Below, piece after piece: positions 48,180-61,313 of a DNA stretch of 64,000 nt. The first letter of the stretch is position 1. Each line of letters opens with the position of its first letter. The notes beneath the pieces are model-generated. The model was not told the origin of the DNA and did no database searches. It worked only from the letters and a program-made list of their open reading frames with translations. The DNA comes from Liolophura sinensis (Eukaryota > Mollusca > Polyplacophora > Chitonida > Chitonidae). The stretch lies in the NCBI RefSeq assembly GCF_032854445.1, contig NW_027018041.1, positions 1 to 64,000 on the forward strand, read 5' to 3'. Made by a program: the position numbers and the translations under genes.

Positions 48180-49267
48180 TTATTATTATTATTATTATTA
48201 TTATTATTTTTTTTTTTCGATTTTGTTAGCAGCAGAACTCAAACACCGTTCAACACAGAAGTTCAAAATTTTGCACACATAATCTTGCGGAAATTTTCTA
48301 GGGGTATATTTTTTTTTTTTTGGCTATGTCACGTGGTTCGGCCGCCATATTGGATTTAGTGTAAAATCTTTAAAAATCTTCTTCTCCAGAACCACTGAAC
48401 CGATCGTTTTCAAATTCGACATGCAGCTAGTAGGTCACGAGTTCTTTAAAGTTTGCGAAAATGGTTTACTTCCGGTCAAAACTCTGGAAGCTCGCCATTG
48501 GTCGAATTTGTGACGTCACAAAAAGTTCTCAAAGTTCAAATGTTCTTAACGTATTCTGATGTATCTTGAGCTGCTGATTTCGAATCTGCCTGTACTTTTT
48601 ACATATCTGTATAACTTTTTGAGATATTAGCAAAAAACTCAAAAAAGTTACGTAAGTTCAATGACATGTAACTCGAGAACTATGACAGCTAGAAATGTGC
48701 AACCTGCATAAAACTGTAGTTCAAGACACGCTCTTTCGATCATTCGTCAACGGATTTGAGCTCCGATTAATAGTTTTCTTGCTAGAGGCGTTTAAATAAC
48801 AACACCGTTTTTGTTTAGAAAAAGATGGGAATCCTATTGATTTAACATGGAGTTAGATGGGGATTGAACTGGGTTTGTAGTATTTGACCTGATGCTTTCG
48901 GCTACACTGTCCGTGATCTCCCAAAACGGTTGTAGGATGACATTGATTCCAGTTCAAACTTGTACAATCTTGCTGTTACACTGGTCGTGTTTTTGTGTTA
49001 TTTCTTACAAATAGCGTTCTAAGTCTGGCAAGAAACGACAGTTTTTCACTGGGCATAGCGTAGCATCATTAAGGTCGCCGATCTATTCGAGGGATTGCAA
49101 ATGACCGGCCGACTGACTAAGTGATAAACGGTGTAAGGTCGCATGGAAACATTGAAAGCCGTGTATGTCAAACATGTGTCCTTCGAACACAGAACATGAA
49201 GGGGAAAACGTCATCGATCAGATCCGGGATCCCGGCCTAGGATCTGCTGTTCGCAGATCCATTCTAG
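48180..49267 (+). repeat. Satellite unit 21 (1088 bp, internal deletion)
   Basis: No module, type C leader. The deletion junction TTCCAGTTCAAACTTGTAC at about 48945 is shared with unit 16. The terminal hairpin loop is TGTTC. Confidence 0.9.
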
Positions 49268-50596
49268 TTTCTTATTATTATTATTATTATTATTATTTTT
49301 TTTTTCACCGACCTTGTTCGCATGGAAACTTTTTTACCGTTCAACATACAGGTCTGAAATTTTGCACACATAATCTGGCGGTGAATATCTCGGGACAAAT
49401 TCTCCACTTTTTTGCTATGTCACGTGGTTTGGCCGCCATATTGTATTTTGTTGAAAATATTTAAAAATCTTCTTCTCAAGAACCACTGAACCGATCGGTT
49501 TCAAACTTGACATGCAGCTAGTAAGTTACGAGTTCTTTAAAGTTTGCGAAAATGGTTCACTTCGGGTCAAAATTCTTGAAGCTCGCCATTGGTCGAATTT
49601 GTGACGTCACAAAAAGTTCTCAAAGTTCAATTGTTCTGAACGCATTCTGATGTATCTTGAGCTGCTGATTCTGAATCTGCTTGTGTTTTTTGCATATCTC
49701 TGTAACTTTTTAAGATATAAGCAAAAAACTCAAAAAATGGCGTAAATTCAATGACCTGTAACTCGAGAACTATGACAGCTAGAAATGTGCAACCTGGACG
49801 AAATTGTAGCCCAAGACATGCTCTTTCGATCATTCGTCAACAGATTTGAGCTCCGATTAATAGTTTTTTCCCTACAAGCGTTTAAATCACAACACCGCTT
49901 TTTGTTTAGAAAAAGACGCGAATCCCTTTGCTTTAACATGGAGTTAGATGGGGACTTAACTGGGTTTGTAGTATTTGACCTGATGCTTTCGCCTACACTG
50001 TCCGTGATCTCCCGAAACGGTTGTAGGATGACATTGAGTACAGTTCCCATCTAACTCCAGTACTCTATTAGATGGCGTAGAGATCTAACTACAGCAGCAA
50101 ACGACATGGACCTGTAAAAGTTAGCTTTGCTTTGCGCAAACCTCGTCCTCTTTACTATATGTTAAACAGGCCAGGGTGATTGACAGATATGGACATGTGC
50201 CCTGGTCCAAGTGCTGACTTTCTAACCATGGCCGAGCTATCAGTGGAGCTGTGAGTCTGTGCATGGCAGGTCGTGGATTGAGATGTGAAGGTACAAACTT
50301 GCTGTTACACTGGTCGTGTTTTTGCCTTATTTCTTACAAATAGCGGGCTAAGTCTGCCAAGAAACGACCGTTTCTCACTGGGCATAGCGTAGCATTAATA
50401 AGATCGCCGATCTATTCGAGGGATTGCAAATGACCGGCCGACTGCCTCAGTGACAAACGGTGTAAAGTCGCATGGAAACTTTGAAAGCCGTGTATGTGGA
50501 ACATGTGTCCTTCGAACACAGAACATGAAGGGGAAAACGTCATCGATCAGATCCGGGATCCCGGCCTAGGATCTGCTATTCGCAGATCCATTCTAG
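49268..50596 (+). repeat. Satellite unit 22 (1329 bp)
   Basis: No module, type A leader, standard tail. Near-duplicate of unit 19, 3.9 kb away, so a two- or three-unit block was probably copied. Confidence 0.9.
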
Positions 50597-50774
50597 TTAT
50601 TATTATTATTATTTTTTTTTCACCGATTTTTGTTAGCAAGGAAACTTTTTTACCGTTCAACATAGAGGTCTCAATTTTTGCACACAAATTTTGGCGGAGA
50701 TTTTCCAGGGATAAATTCTCCATTTTTTTTTCATGTCACGTGGTTCGGCCGCCATATTGGATTTTGTGTAAAAC

Positions 50775-50805
<31 letters not shown>

Positions 50806-52767
50806 ACCGATCGTTTTCAAATTTAACATGCAGCTAGTAGGTTACGAGTTCTTTAAAGTTTGAGAAAACGGTTAACGTACGTTTAAAACTCTGGAAGCTC
50901 GCTATTGGTCGAATTTGTGACGTCACAAAAAGTTCTCAAAGTTCATATGTTCTGAACGCATTCTGATGTATCTTGAGCTGTTGATTCGGAATCTGGTTGT
51001 ATTTTTTGCATATCTGTGTAATTTTCGGAGATATTAGCAAAAAACTGAAAAAAGTTACGCAACTTCAAGGACCTGTAACTTAAGAACTAAGGCAGCTAGA
51101 AATGTGCAATCTTCACCAAATTGTAGCCCAAGACATGCTCTTTCGAGCATACGTCAACGGATTTGAGCTCCGATTAATAGTTTTTTCGCTACAAGCGTTT
51201 AAATGACAACACCGTTTTTTGTTTAGAAAAAGATGGGAATCCTGTTGCTTTAACATGGAGTTAGATGGGGACTGCACTGGGTTTGTAGTATTTGACCTGA
51301 TGCTTTCGGCTACACTGTCCGTGACCTCCAGAAACGGTTGTGCTATGACATTCAGTCCAGTTCCCATCTAACTCCAGTACTCTATTAGATGGCGTAGAGA
51401 TCTAACTACAACAGCAAACGACGTGGACCTGTAAATGTTAGCTTTGTTTTGCGCAGACCTTGTTTTCTTCACTATACGCTAACCAGGCCAGGGTGATTGA
51501 CAGATATGGACATGTGCCGTGGTCCAGGTGTTGACTTTCTGACAACAGCCGAGCTATGAGTAGAGCTGTGAGTCTGTGCATGGCAGGTCGTGGATTGAGA
51601 CGTGGAAGTTCAAATTTGCTGTTACACGGGCTGTGTTTTTACATTATTTCTTACATAATGCCAGCCAAGTCTGCCAAGGAATGACCGTTTTTCACTGGGC
51701 ATAGCGTCGCATAGGGAATGACCGGCCGACTGCCTCAGTGACAAACGGTGTAAGGTCGCATGGAGACTTTGAAAGCCGTGTAGCTAGTTATGTGTTGATT
51801 TTCGACCAATAACTTATGTTCTCATATAAAAGATGAAAGCATAAAGAAAATTTGTATGTAGAGTTGAAGTGAGATTTGCGACTTCCTTGGGGACTACGTG
51901 AGATATACAATAGTGTGGGTGGTAGGGGAGATGCTGGTGAAATTTTCTAAGACTTGACCTAATTACACAAGGATTTAAACGCTAACCGTCTTCCGTCTGC
52001 GTGGTGTGACGCCTGTCAGTCATGTCAGAGTTCGATCCCAGCTTAGCCAATTTGTCAGGCGATAAAAATGTTGTGAATTTTAAGGTTTCAAGTAGGCTGC
52101 TAGGCGTAGTTCGATGTTCTGATGACGAATTTGGTTGTTTTTCCTTTGTCCGACGCACGGTTTTGTCGCCAATTGCCATCAAAGTGCGAAAAATTGCAAT
52201 TTTCGCCCATGTTTGGCCGTCACGTGACACAAAACTTCTGCAGCTGTGGAGATGAAAATCACTGAGTGCAAAGGGCAATATGCGTACTGTAGGCGTGCAT
52301 AAAATCATGGAAGTGTGTCAATAAATGTGGGAGTTGCAATGCTTCAAATATTGTCCAAAGGCCGATTGGCTATATTTGGCACTTTGACGTCCCCATGTTA
52401 TATGATGCATTTTAAATGCATTTGCGACTGGGATAAAGGCACGAACAATGTAAGCATGCTACCCGACGTAGTTTGACGTCCTGATCATGAATCTGGACTT
52501 ATTTCTTTTTGGAGACGCATAGTTTTGCCGCAAATGGCGATAAAAACGCGAAAAAGCGCAATTTTTCACCATATTTGGAGATCTATTGCGAGGAAACCGT
52601 AACAGCCGTAAAGCTAAAAATCACCGAGTACAAAGCGCTAAATACGTACACTATGTGTGCCGAAAATCTTTGATCTGTGTCAACAACCACAGGACATGCA
52701 GGGGAAAATGTCATCGATCCGATCCGGGATCCCGGCCTAGGATCTGCTATTCGCAGATCCATTCTAG
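50597..52767 (+). repeat. Satellite unit 23 (2171 bp, long tail)
   Basis: No module, type B leader. A standard tail continues into the alternative tail (about 51785-52700), nearly identical to unit 14's. Two diverged copies of one phrase start at 52152 (GACGCACGGTTTTGTCGCC) and 52514 (GACGCATAGTTTTGCCGC). Confidence 0.9.
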
Positions 52768-54087
52768 TTATTATTATTATTATTATTATTTTTTTTTTCG
52801 ATTTTGTTAGCAGCAGAACTCCAACACCGTTCAACATAGAAGTTTAAAATTTTGTACACACAATGTAGAGGAAATTTTCTAGGGGTATATATTTTTTTTT
52901 TTTTTGCTATGTCACGTGGTTCGGCCGCCATATTGGATTATGAGTAAAATCTTTAAAAATCTTCTTCTCCAGAACCACTGAACCGATCGATCTCAAATTT
53001 GACATGCAACTAGTAGGTCAGGAGTTCTTCAAAGTTTGCGAAAATGGTTCACTTCCGGTCAAATCTCTGGAAGCTCGCTATTGGTCGAATTTGTGACGTC
53101 ACAAAAAGTTCTCAAAGTTCAATTGTTCTGAACGTATTCTGGTGTATCTTGAGCTGCTGATTCCGAATCTGGTTGTATTTTTTGCATATCTGTGTAACTT
53201 TTTGAGATATTAGCAAAAAACTGAAAAAAGTTACGTAACTTGAATGACCTGTAACTCGAGAACTATGACAGCTAGAAATGTGCAACCTGCAAGAAATTGT
53301 AGCCCAAGACATGCTCTTTCGAGCATTGTCAATGGATTTGAGCTGCGATCGATAGATTTTTTCTACAAGCGTTTAAATGACAACACTGTTTTTTGTTTGG
53401 AAAAAGGTGGGAATCCCATTGCTTTAACATGGAGTTAGATGGGGACTGGACTGGGTTTGTAGTATTTGACCTGATGCTTTCGGCTACACTGTCCGTGATT
53501 TCCCGAAACGGTTGTAGGATGACATTGATTCCAGTTCCCATCTAACTCCAGTACTCTATTAGAAGGCGTAGAGATCTAACTACAACAGCAAACGACATGG
53601 ACCTGTAAAAGTTAGCTTTGTTTTGCGCAGACCTCGTGCTCTTTACTATACGTTAAACAATCCAGGGTGATTAACAAACATGGATATGTGAACTGGTCCA
53701 AGTGCTGACTTTCCAACGATGGCCGAGCTATCAGTGGAGCAGTTAGTCTGTGCATGGCATGTCGTGGATTGAGATGTGAATGTACAAACTTGCTGTTACA
53801 CTGGTCGTGTTTTTGCCTTATTTCTTACAAATAGCGGGCTAAGTCTGCCAAGGAACGACCGTTTTTCACTGGGCATAGCGTAGCATCATTAAGGTCGCCG
53901 ATCTATTCGAGGGAATGCAAATGACCGGCCGACTGCCTCAATGGCGAAAGGTGTAAGGTCGCATGGAAACTTTGAAAGCCGTGTATATAGAACATGTGTC
54001 CTTCGAACACAGAACATGAAGGGGAAAACGTCATCGATCCGATCCGGGATCCCGGCCTAGGATCTGCTATTCGCAGATCCATTGTAG
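52768..54087 (+). repeat. Satellite unit 24 (1320 bp)
   Basis: No module, type C leader, standard tail. It is the only unit whose terminal tetranucleotide is mutated: GTAG instead of CTAG at 54084-54087. Confidence 0.9.
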
Positions 54088-54324
54088 TTAGGGATCCCGT
54101 TCTCCCGAACGGGATCCCTTTTGTTATTGTTCTGTTTTTTCTTATTATTATTATTATTATTATTTTTTTTTCACCGACTTTGTTAGCAAGGAAACTTTTT
54201 TACTGTTCAACATAGAGGTCTGAAATTCTGCACACATATTCTGGCGGAGATTTTCCAGGGATAAATTCTCCACTTTTTTGTTATGTCACGTGGTTCGGCC
54301 GCCATATTGGATTTTGTGTAAAAC

Positions 54325-54355
<31 letters not shown>

Positions 54356-55463
54356 ACCGATCGTTTTCAAATTTGACATGTGACTAGTAGGTTACGAGTT
54401 CTTTAAAGTTTGAGAAAACGGTTCACTTCCGGTCAAAACTCTGGAAGCTCGCCATTGCTCGAATTTGTGACTTCACAAAAAATTCTCAAAATTCAATTGT
54501 TCTCAACGCATTCTGATGTATCTTTAGCCGCTGATTCAGAATCTGGTTGTATTTTTTGCATATCTGTGTAACTTTTTGAGATATCAGCAAAAAACTCAAA
54601 AAAGTTACGTAACTTCAATGACCTGTAACTCGAGAACTATGATAGCTAGAGGTGTGCAATCTGCACGAAATTGTAGCCCAAGACATGCTCTTTTGATCAG
54701 TCGTCAACGGATTTGAGCTCCGCTCAAAAGTTTTTTCGTTACAGGCGTTTAAATGACAACACCGTTTTTTGTTTAGAAAAAGATGGGAATCCTATTGCTT
54801 TAACATGGAGTTAGATGGGGACTGGACTGGGTTTGTAGTATTTGACCTGATGCCTTCGGCTACACTGTCCGTGATCTCCCGAAACGGTTGTAGGATGACA
54901 TTGATTCCAGTTCCCATCTAACTCCAGTACTCTATTAGATGGCGTAGAGATCTAACTACAACAGCAAACGACATGGACCTGTAAAAGTTAGCTTTGTTTT
55001 GCGCAGACCTCGTCCTCTTTACTATACGTTAAACAGGGCAGGGTGATTAACTGATATGGACATGTGCCCTGGTCCAAGTGCTGACTTTCCAACGATGGCC
55101 GAGCTATCTGTGGAGCAGTGAGTCTGTGCATGTCATGTCGTGGATTGAGATGTGAATGTACAAACTTGCTGTTACACTGGTCGTGTTTTTGCCTTATTTC
55201 TTACAACTAGCGGGCTAAGTCTGCCAAGGAACGACCGTTTTTCACTGGGCATAGCGTAGCATCATTAAGGTCGCCGATCTATTCGAGGGAATGCAAATGA
55301 CTGGCCGACTGCCTTAATGACAAGCGGTGTAAGGTCGGATGGAATCTTTGAAAGCCGTGTATGTGGAACATGTGTCCTTCGAACACAGAACATGAAGGGG
55401 AAAACGTCATCCATCCGATCCGGGATCCCGGCCTAGGATCTGCTATTCGCAGATCCATTCTAG
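54088..55463 (+). repeat. Satellite unit 25 (1376 bp)
   Basis: One module (54090), type B leader, standard tail. The CRE is broken (TGACTTCA) and the CCAAT-like site is changed (GCCATTGCTC). Confidence 0.9.
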
Positions 55464-56782
55464 TTATTATTATTATTATTATTTTTTTTTTTCGATTTTG
55501 TTAGCAGCAGAACTCAAACACCGTTCAAGACAGAAATTCAAAATTTTGCACACATCATCTTGAGGAAATTTTCTAGGGGTATATTTTTTTTTTTTTTGGC
55601 TATGTCACGTGGTTCGGCCGCCATATTGGATTTTGTGTAAAACATTTAAAAATCTTCTTCTCAAGAACCACTGAACCGATTGTTTTCAAATTTGACATGC
55701 AGCTAGTAGGTCACAAGTTCTTCAAAGTTTGCGAAAATGGTTCACTTCCGGTCAAAACTCTAGAAGTTCGCTATTGGTCGAATTTATGACGTCACAAAAA
55801 GTTCTCAAAGTTCAATTGTTCTGAACGTAATCTGGTGTATCTTGAGCTGCTGATTCTGAATCTGCTTGCATTTTTTTTGTATCTGTGTAAGTTTTTACGA
55901 TATGAGCAAAAAACTCAAAAAAGTGACGTAACTTCAATGACCTGTAACTCGAGAACTATGACAGCTAGAAATGTGCAATCTGCACGAAATTGTAGCCCAA
56001 GACATGCTCTTTCGAGCATTTGTCAACGGATTTCAGCTCCGATCAATAGTTTTTTCGCTAGAAGCGTTTCAATCACAACACCGTTTTTTGTTCAGAAAAA
56101 GACGGGAATCCTATTGCTTTAACATGGAGTTAGACGGGGACTGGACTGGGTTTGTAGTATTTGACCTGATGCTTTCGGCTACACTGTCTGTGATCTCCCG
56201 AAACGGTTGTACGATGACATTGATTCCATTTCCCATCTAACTCCAGTACTCTATTAGATGGCGTAGAGATCTAACTACAACAGCAAACGAGGTGGACCTC
56301 TGAAAGTTAGCTTTGTTTTACGCTGACCTCGTGCTCTTTACAATACGTTAAACAGGCCAGGGTGATTGATAGATATGGACACGTGCCGTGGTCCAAGTGC
56401 TGACTTTCTAACGATGGCCGAGCAATCAGTAGAGCAGTGAGTCTGTGCATGGCATGTCGTGGATTGAGATGTGAATGTACAAACTTGCTGTTACACTGGT
56501 CTTCTTTTTGCCTTATTTCTTACAAATAGCGGGCTAAGTCTGCCAAGAAACGACCGTTTTTCACTGGGCATAGCGTAGCATCATTAAGGTCGCCGATCCA
56601 TTTAAGGGAATGCAAATGATCAGCCGACTGCCTCAGTGACAAACGGTGTAAGGTCGCAAGGTAACTTTGAAAGCCGTGTATGTGGAACATGGGTCCATCG
56701 AACACAGAACATGAAGGGGAAAACGTCATCGATCAGATCCGGGATCCCGGCCTAGGATCTGCTATTCGCAGATCCATTCTAG
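55464..56782 (+). repeat. Satellite unit 26 (1319 bp)
   Basis: No module, type C leader, standard tail. Close to unit 9 in core and tail, sharing TTGCATTTTTTTTGTATC and GAAGCGTTTCAATCAC. Confidence 0.9.
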
Positions 56783-57018
56783 TTATTAGGGATCCCGTTC
56801 TCCGAACGGGATACCTATTGTTATTGTTCTGTTTTTTCTTGTTATTATTATTATTATTTTTTTTTCACCGACCTTGTTAGCAGCAGAACTTAAACACCGT
56901 TCAACATAGAGGTCTCAAATTTTGTACTCACAATCTGGCGGTGATTATCCAGGGGTATATTTTTTGTTTTTTTCTTATGTCACGTGGTTCGGCCGCCATA
57001 TTGGATTTTGTGTAAAAT

Positions 57019-57049
<31 letters not shown>

Positions 57050-58156
57050 ACCGATCGTTTTCAAATTTGACATGCAGCTAGTAGGTCACGAGTTCTTTAA
57101 AGTTTGCGAAAATGGTTCACTTCCGGTCAAAATTATGGAAGCTCGCTATTGGTCGAATTTGTGACGTCACAAAAAGTTCTCAAAGTTCAGTTGTTCTGAA
57201 CGTATTCTGATGTAGCTTGAGCTGCTGATTCTGAATCTGCTTGTATTTTTTTGGTATCTTCAAAACTTTTTGAGATATAAGCAAAAAACTCAAAAAAGTG
57301 ACGTAAGTTCAATGACCTGTAACTCGAGAACTATGGCAGCTAGAAATGTGCAACCTGCACGAAATTGTAGCCCAAGGCATGCTCTTTCGAGCATTTGTCA
57401 ACAGATTTCAGCTCCGATCAATGGTTTTTTCGCTACAAGCGTTTAAATGACAACACCGTTTTTTGTTTAGAAAAGATTGGAATCCTATTGATTTAACATG
57501 GAGTTAGAAGGGGACTGGACTGGGTTTGTAGTATTTGACCTGATGCTTTCGCCTACACTGTCCGTGATCTCCCGAAACGGTTGTAGGATGACATTGATTC
57601 CAGTTCCCATCTAACTCCAGTATTCTATTAGATGGCGTAGAGATCTAACTACAACAGCAAACGACGTGGACCTGTAAAAGTTAGCTTTGTTTTGCGCAGA
57701 CCTCGTCCTCTTTACTATACGTTAAACAGGCCAGGGAGATTGACAGATATGGATATGTGCCCTGGTCGAAGTGCTGACTTTCTAACGATGGCCGAGCTAT
57801 CACTGGAGCAGTGAGTCCGTGCATGGCAGGTCGTGGATTGAGATGTCAATGTACAAACTTGCTGTTACACTGGTCGTGTTTTTGCCTTATTTCTTACAAA
57901 TAGCGGACTAAGTCTGCCAAGAAACGACCGTTTTTCACTGGGCATAGCGTAGCATCATTAGGGTCGCCGATCTATTCGAGGGAATACAAATGACCGGCCG
58001 ATTGCCTCACTGACAAACGGTGCAAGGTCGCAAGGTAATTTTGAAAGCCGTGTATGTGGAACATGTGTCCTTCGAACACAGAACATGAAGGGGAAAACGT
58101 CATCGATCCGATCCGGGATCCCGGCCTAGGATCTGCTATTCGCAGATCCATTCTAG
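56783..58156 (+). repeat. Satellite unit 27 (1374 bp)
   Basis: One module (56788) with damaged arms (loop shortened, right arm GGGATACCT). Type D leader, standard tail. Confidence 0.9.
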
Positions 58157-59931
58157 TTATTATGATTAGGGATCCCGTTCTCCCGAACGGGATCCCTATT
58201 GTAATCGTTCTGTTTTTTCTTATTAGGGATCCCGTTCTTCCGGAACGGGATCCCTATTGTAATCGTTCTGTTTTTTCTTATTATTATTATTATTTTTTTT
58301 TCACCGACTTTGTTAGCAAGGAAACTTTTTTACTGTTCAACATAGAGGTCTCACATTTTGCACACAAATTCTGGCGGAGATTTTCCAGGGATAAATTCTC
58401 AATTTTTTTTTCATGTCACGTGGTTCGGTCGCCATATTGGATTTTGTGTAAAATCTTTAAAAATCTTCTTCTCCAGAACCACTAAACTGATCGTTCTCAA
58501 ATTTGATATGCAGCTAGTAGGTCACGAGTTCTTTAAAGTTTGCGAAAATAGTTTACTTCCGGTCAAAACTCTGGAAGCTCGCAATTGGTCGAATTTGTGA
58601 CGTCACAAAAAATTTCCTAAAATTCAAATGTTCTTAACGCATTCTGATGTATCTTGATCTGCTAATTCCGAATCTGGTTGCATTTTTTGCATATCTGTGT
58701 AACTTTTTGAGATATCAGCAAAAAACTCAAAAAAGTTACGTAATTTCAATGGCGTTTTAATCGAGAACAATAGAAGCTAGAAATGTGCAACCTGCACGAA
58801 ATTGTAGCCCAAGACATGCTCTTTCGATCATTCGTCAATGGATTTGAGCTCCGATAAAAAGTTTTCTCGCTAGAAGCGTTTAAATGACAACACCGTTTTT
58901 CGCTTATAAAAAGATGGGAATCCTATTGCTTTAACATGGAGTTAGATGGGGACTGGACTGGGTTTATAGTATTTGACCTGATGCTTTCGGTTACACTGTC
59001 CGTGATCTCCCCAAACGGTTGTAGGATGACATTGATTCCAGTTCCCATCTAACTCCAGTACTCTATTAGATGGCGTAGAGATCTATCTACAACAGCAACA
59101 TCTATCTACAACTGACATGACTGACGCCTGTCAGTCATATCAGAGTTCGATCCCAGCTTAGCCAATTTGGACGGCGATGAAAATGTTGTCAACTTTAACG
59201 TTTTAAGTTGGCTGCAAGGCGTAGTTCGATGTTCTGATCACGAGTGTAGTATTTTTTTTCTTCGACGCACTGTTTTGTCGCCAATTGCTATGAAAGTGCG
59301 AATAAGTGTAATTTTCGCCCGTGTTTGGAGGTCATGTGACACAAAACTGCTGCAGCTGTGGAGCTGAAAATGACTGAGTGCAAAGGGCTATATGGGTGCA
59401 GTAGGCGTGCGGAAAATCGTTGAACTGTCATAATAAATGTGGGAGTTGGAGGTCTTGAAAAATTGTCCAAAGGCCGATTGGCTATGTTTGGCACTTTGAC
59501 GTCCCCATGTTATATGATGCATTTTAAATGCATTTGCGACTAAGATGAACACACGAACATTGTAAGCATTTGGAAATATTTCTTGATGGCGACGTACAGT
59601 TTTTCCGCATATTGCCATCAAATAGCGAAATAAGCGCAATTTTTCACCATATTTGGAGGTCTGGTGAGAGATAACCGTTACAACTGTAAAGCTGAAAATC
59701 ACTGAGTGCAAAGCGTTACACATGTAGTCTATGAGTGCTAAAACTCTTTGATCTGTGTCAACAAACACAGGACATGCACGTTTTCAAAGAATTCCTAAGG
59801 CAGGTTTACCACATTCGGCACATTTACATAAACCTGCTGTTACAAGAGCCGTGTATTATTGGTTGGGGAAAACGTCATCGATCCGATCCGGGATCCCGGC
59901 CTAGGATCTGCTATTCGCAGATCCATTCTAG
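58157..59931 (+). repeat. Satellite unit 28 (1775 bp, alternative tail)
   Basis: Two modules (58168, 58225). Type B leader. The alternative tail from about 59120 to 59865 nearly duplicates that of unit 7, including GTGTATTATTGGTTGGGG before the terminal block. Confidence 0.9.
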
Positions 59932-60173
59932 TTAGGGATCCCGTTCTTCCCGAACGGGATCCCTATTGTTATTGTTCTGTTTTTTCTTATTATTATTATT
60001 ATTATTATTATTATTTTTTTTTTTCGATTTTGTTAGCAGCAGAACTCAAACACCGTTCAACATAGAAGTTTAAAATTTTGCACACACAATCTAGAGGAAA
60101 TTTTCTAGGGGTATATTTTTTTTTTTTTTGCTATGTCACGTGGTTCGGCCGCCATATTGGATTTTGAGTAAAA

Positions 60174-60205
<32 letters not shown>

Positions 60206-61313
60206 ACCGATCGTTCTCAAATTTGACATGCAACTAGTAGGTCAGGAGTTCTTCAAAGTTTGCGAAAATGGTTTACTTCCGGTAAAAACTCTGGAAGCTC
60301 GCCATTGGTCGAATTTGTGACGTCACAAAAAGTTCTCAAAGTTCATATGTTCTGAACGTATTCTGGTGTATCTTGAGCTGCTGATTCCGAATCTGGTTGT
60401 ATTTTTTGCATATCTGTATAACTTTTTGAGATATCAGCCAAAAAATCAATAAAGTTACGTAATTTCAATGACCTGTAATTCGAGAACTAGAACAGCTAGA
60501 AACGTGCAACCTGCACGAAATTGTAGCCCAAGACATGCTCTTTCGATCATTCGTCAACGGATTTCAGCTCCGATCAATAGTTTTTTCGCTACAAGCGTTT
60601 AAATGACAACACCGTTTTTTGTTTAGAAAAAGGTGGGAATCCTATTGCTTTAACATGCAGTTAGATGGGGACTGGACTGGGTTTATAGTATTTGACCTGA
60701 TGCTTTCGGCCACACTGTCCGTGATCTCCCGAAACAGTTGTAGGATGACATTGATTCCAGTTCCCATCTATCTCCAGTACTCTATTAAAAGGCGTAGAGA
60801 TCTAACTACAACAGCAAATGACATGGACCTGTAAAAGTTAACTTTGTTTTGCGCAGACTTCGCCCTCTTTACTATACGTTAAACAGTCCAGGGTGATTAA
60901 CAGATATGGACATGTGAACTGGTCCAAGTGCTGACTTTCCAACGATGGCCGAGCTATCAGTGGAGCAGTGAGTCTGTGCATGGCATGTCGTGGATTGAGA
61001 TGTGAATGTACAAACAGGCTGTTACACTGGTCGTGTTTTTGCCTGATTTCTTACAATTAGCGGGCTAAATCTGCCAAGGAACGACTGTTTTTCACTGGGC
61101 ATAGCGTAGCATCATTAAGGTCGCCGATCTATATGAGGGAATGCAAATGACCGGCCGACTGCATCAGTGACAAACGATGTAAGGTCGCAAGGTAACTTTG
61201 AAAGCCGTGTTTGTGGAACATGTATCCTTCGAACAAAGATCATAAAGGGAAAAACGTCATCGATCCGATCCGGGATCCCGGCCTAGGATCTGCTATTCGC
61301 AGATCCATTCTAG
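59932..61313 (+). repeat. Satellite unit 29 (1382 bp)
   Basis: One module (59934), long (TTA)n, type C leader, standard tail. The terminal block is preceded by GGGAAAAACGTC. Confidence 0.9.
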
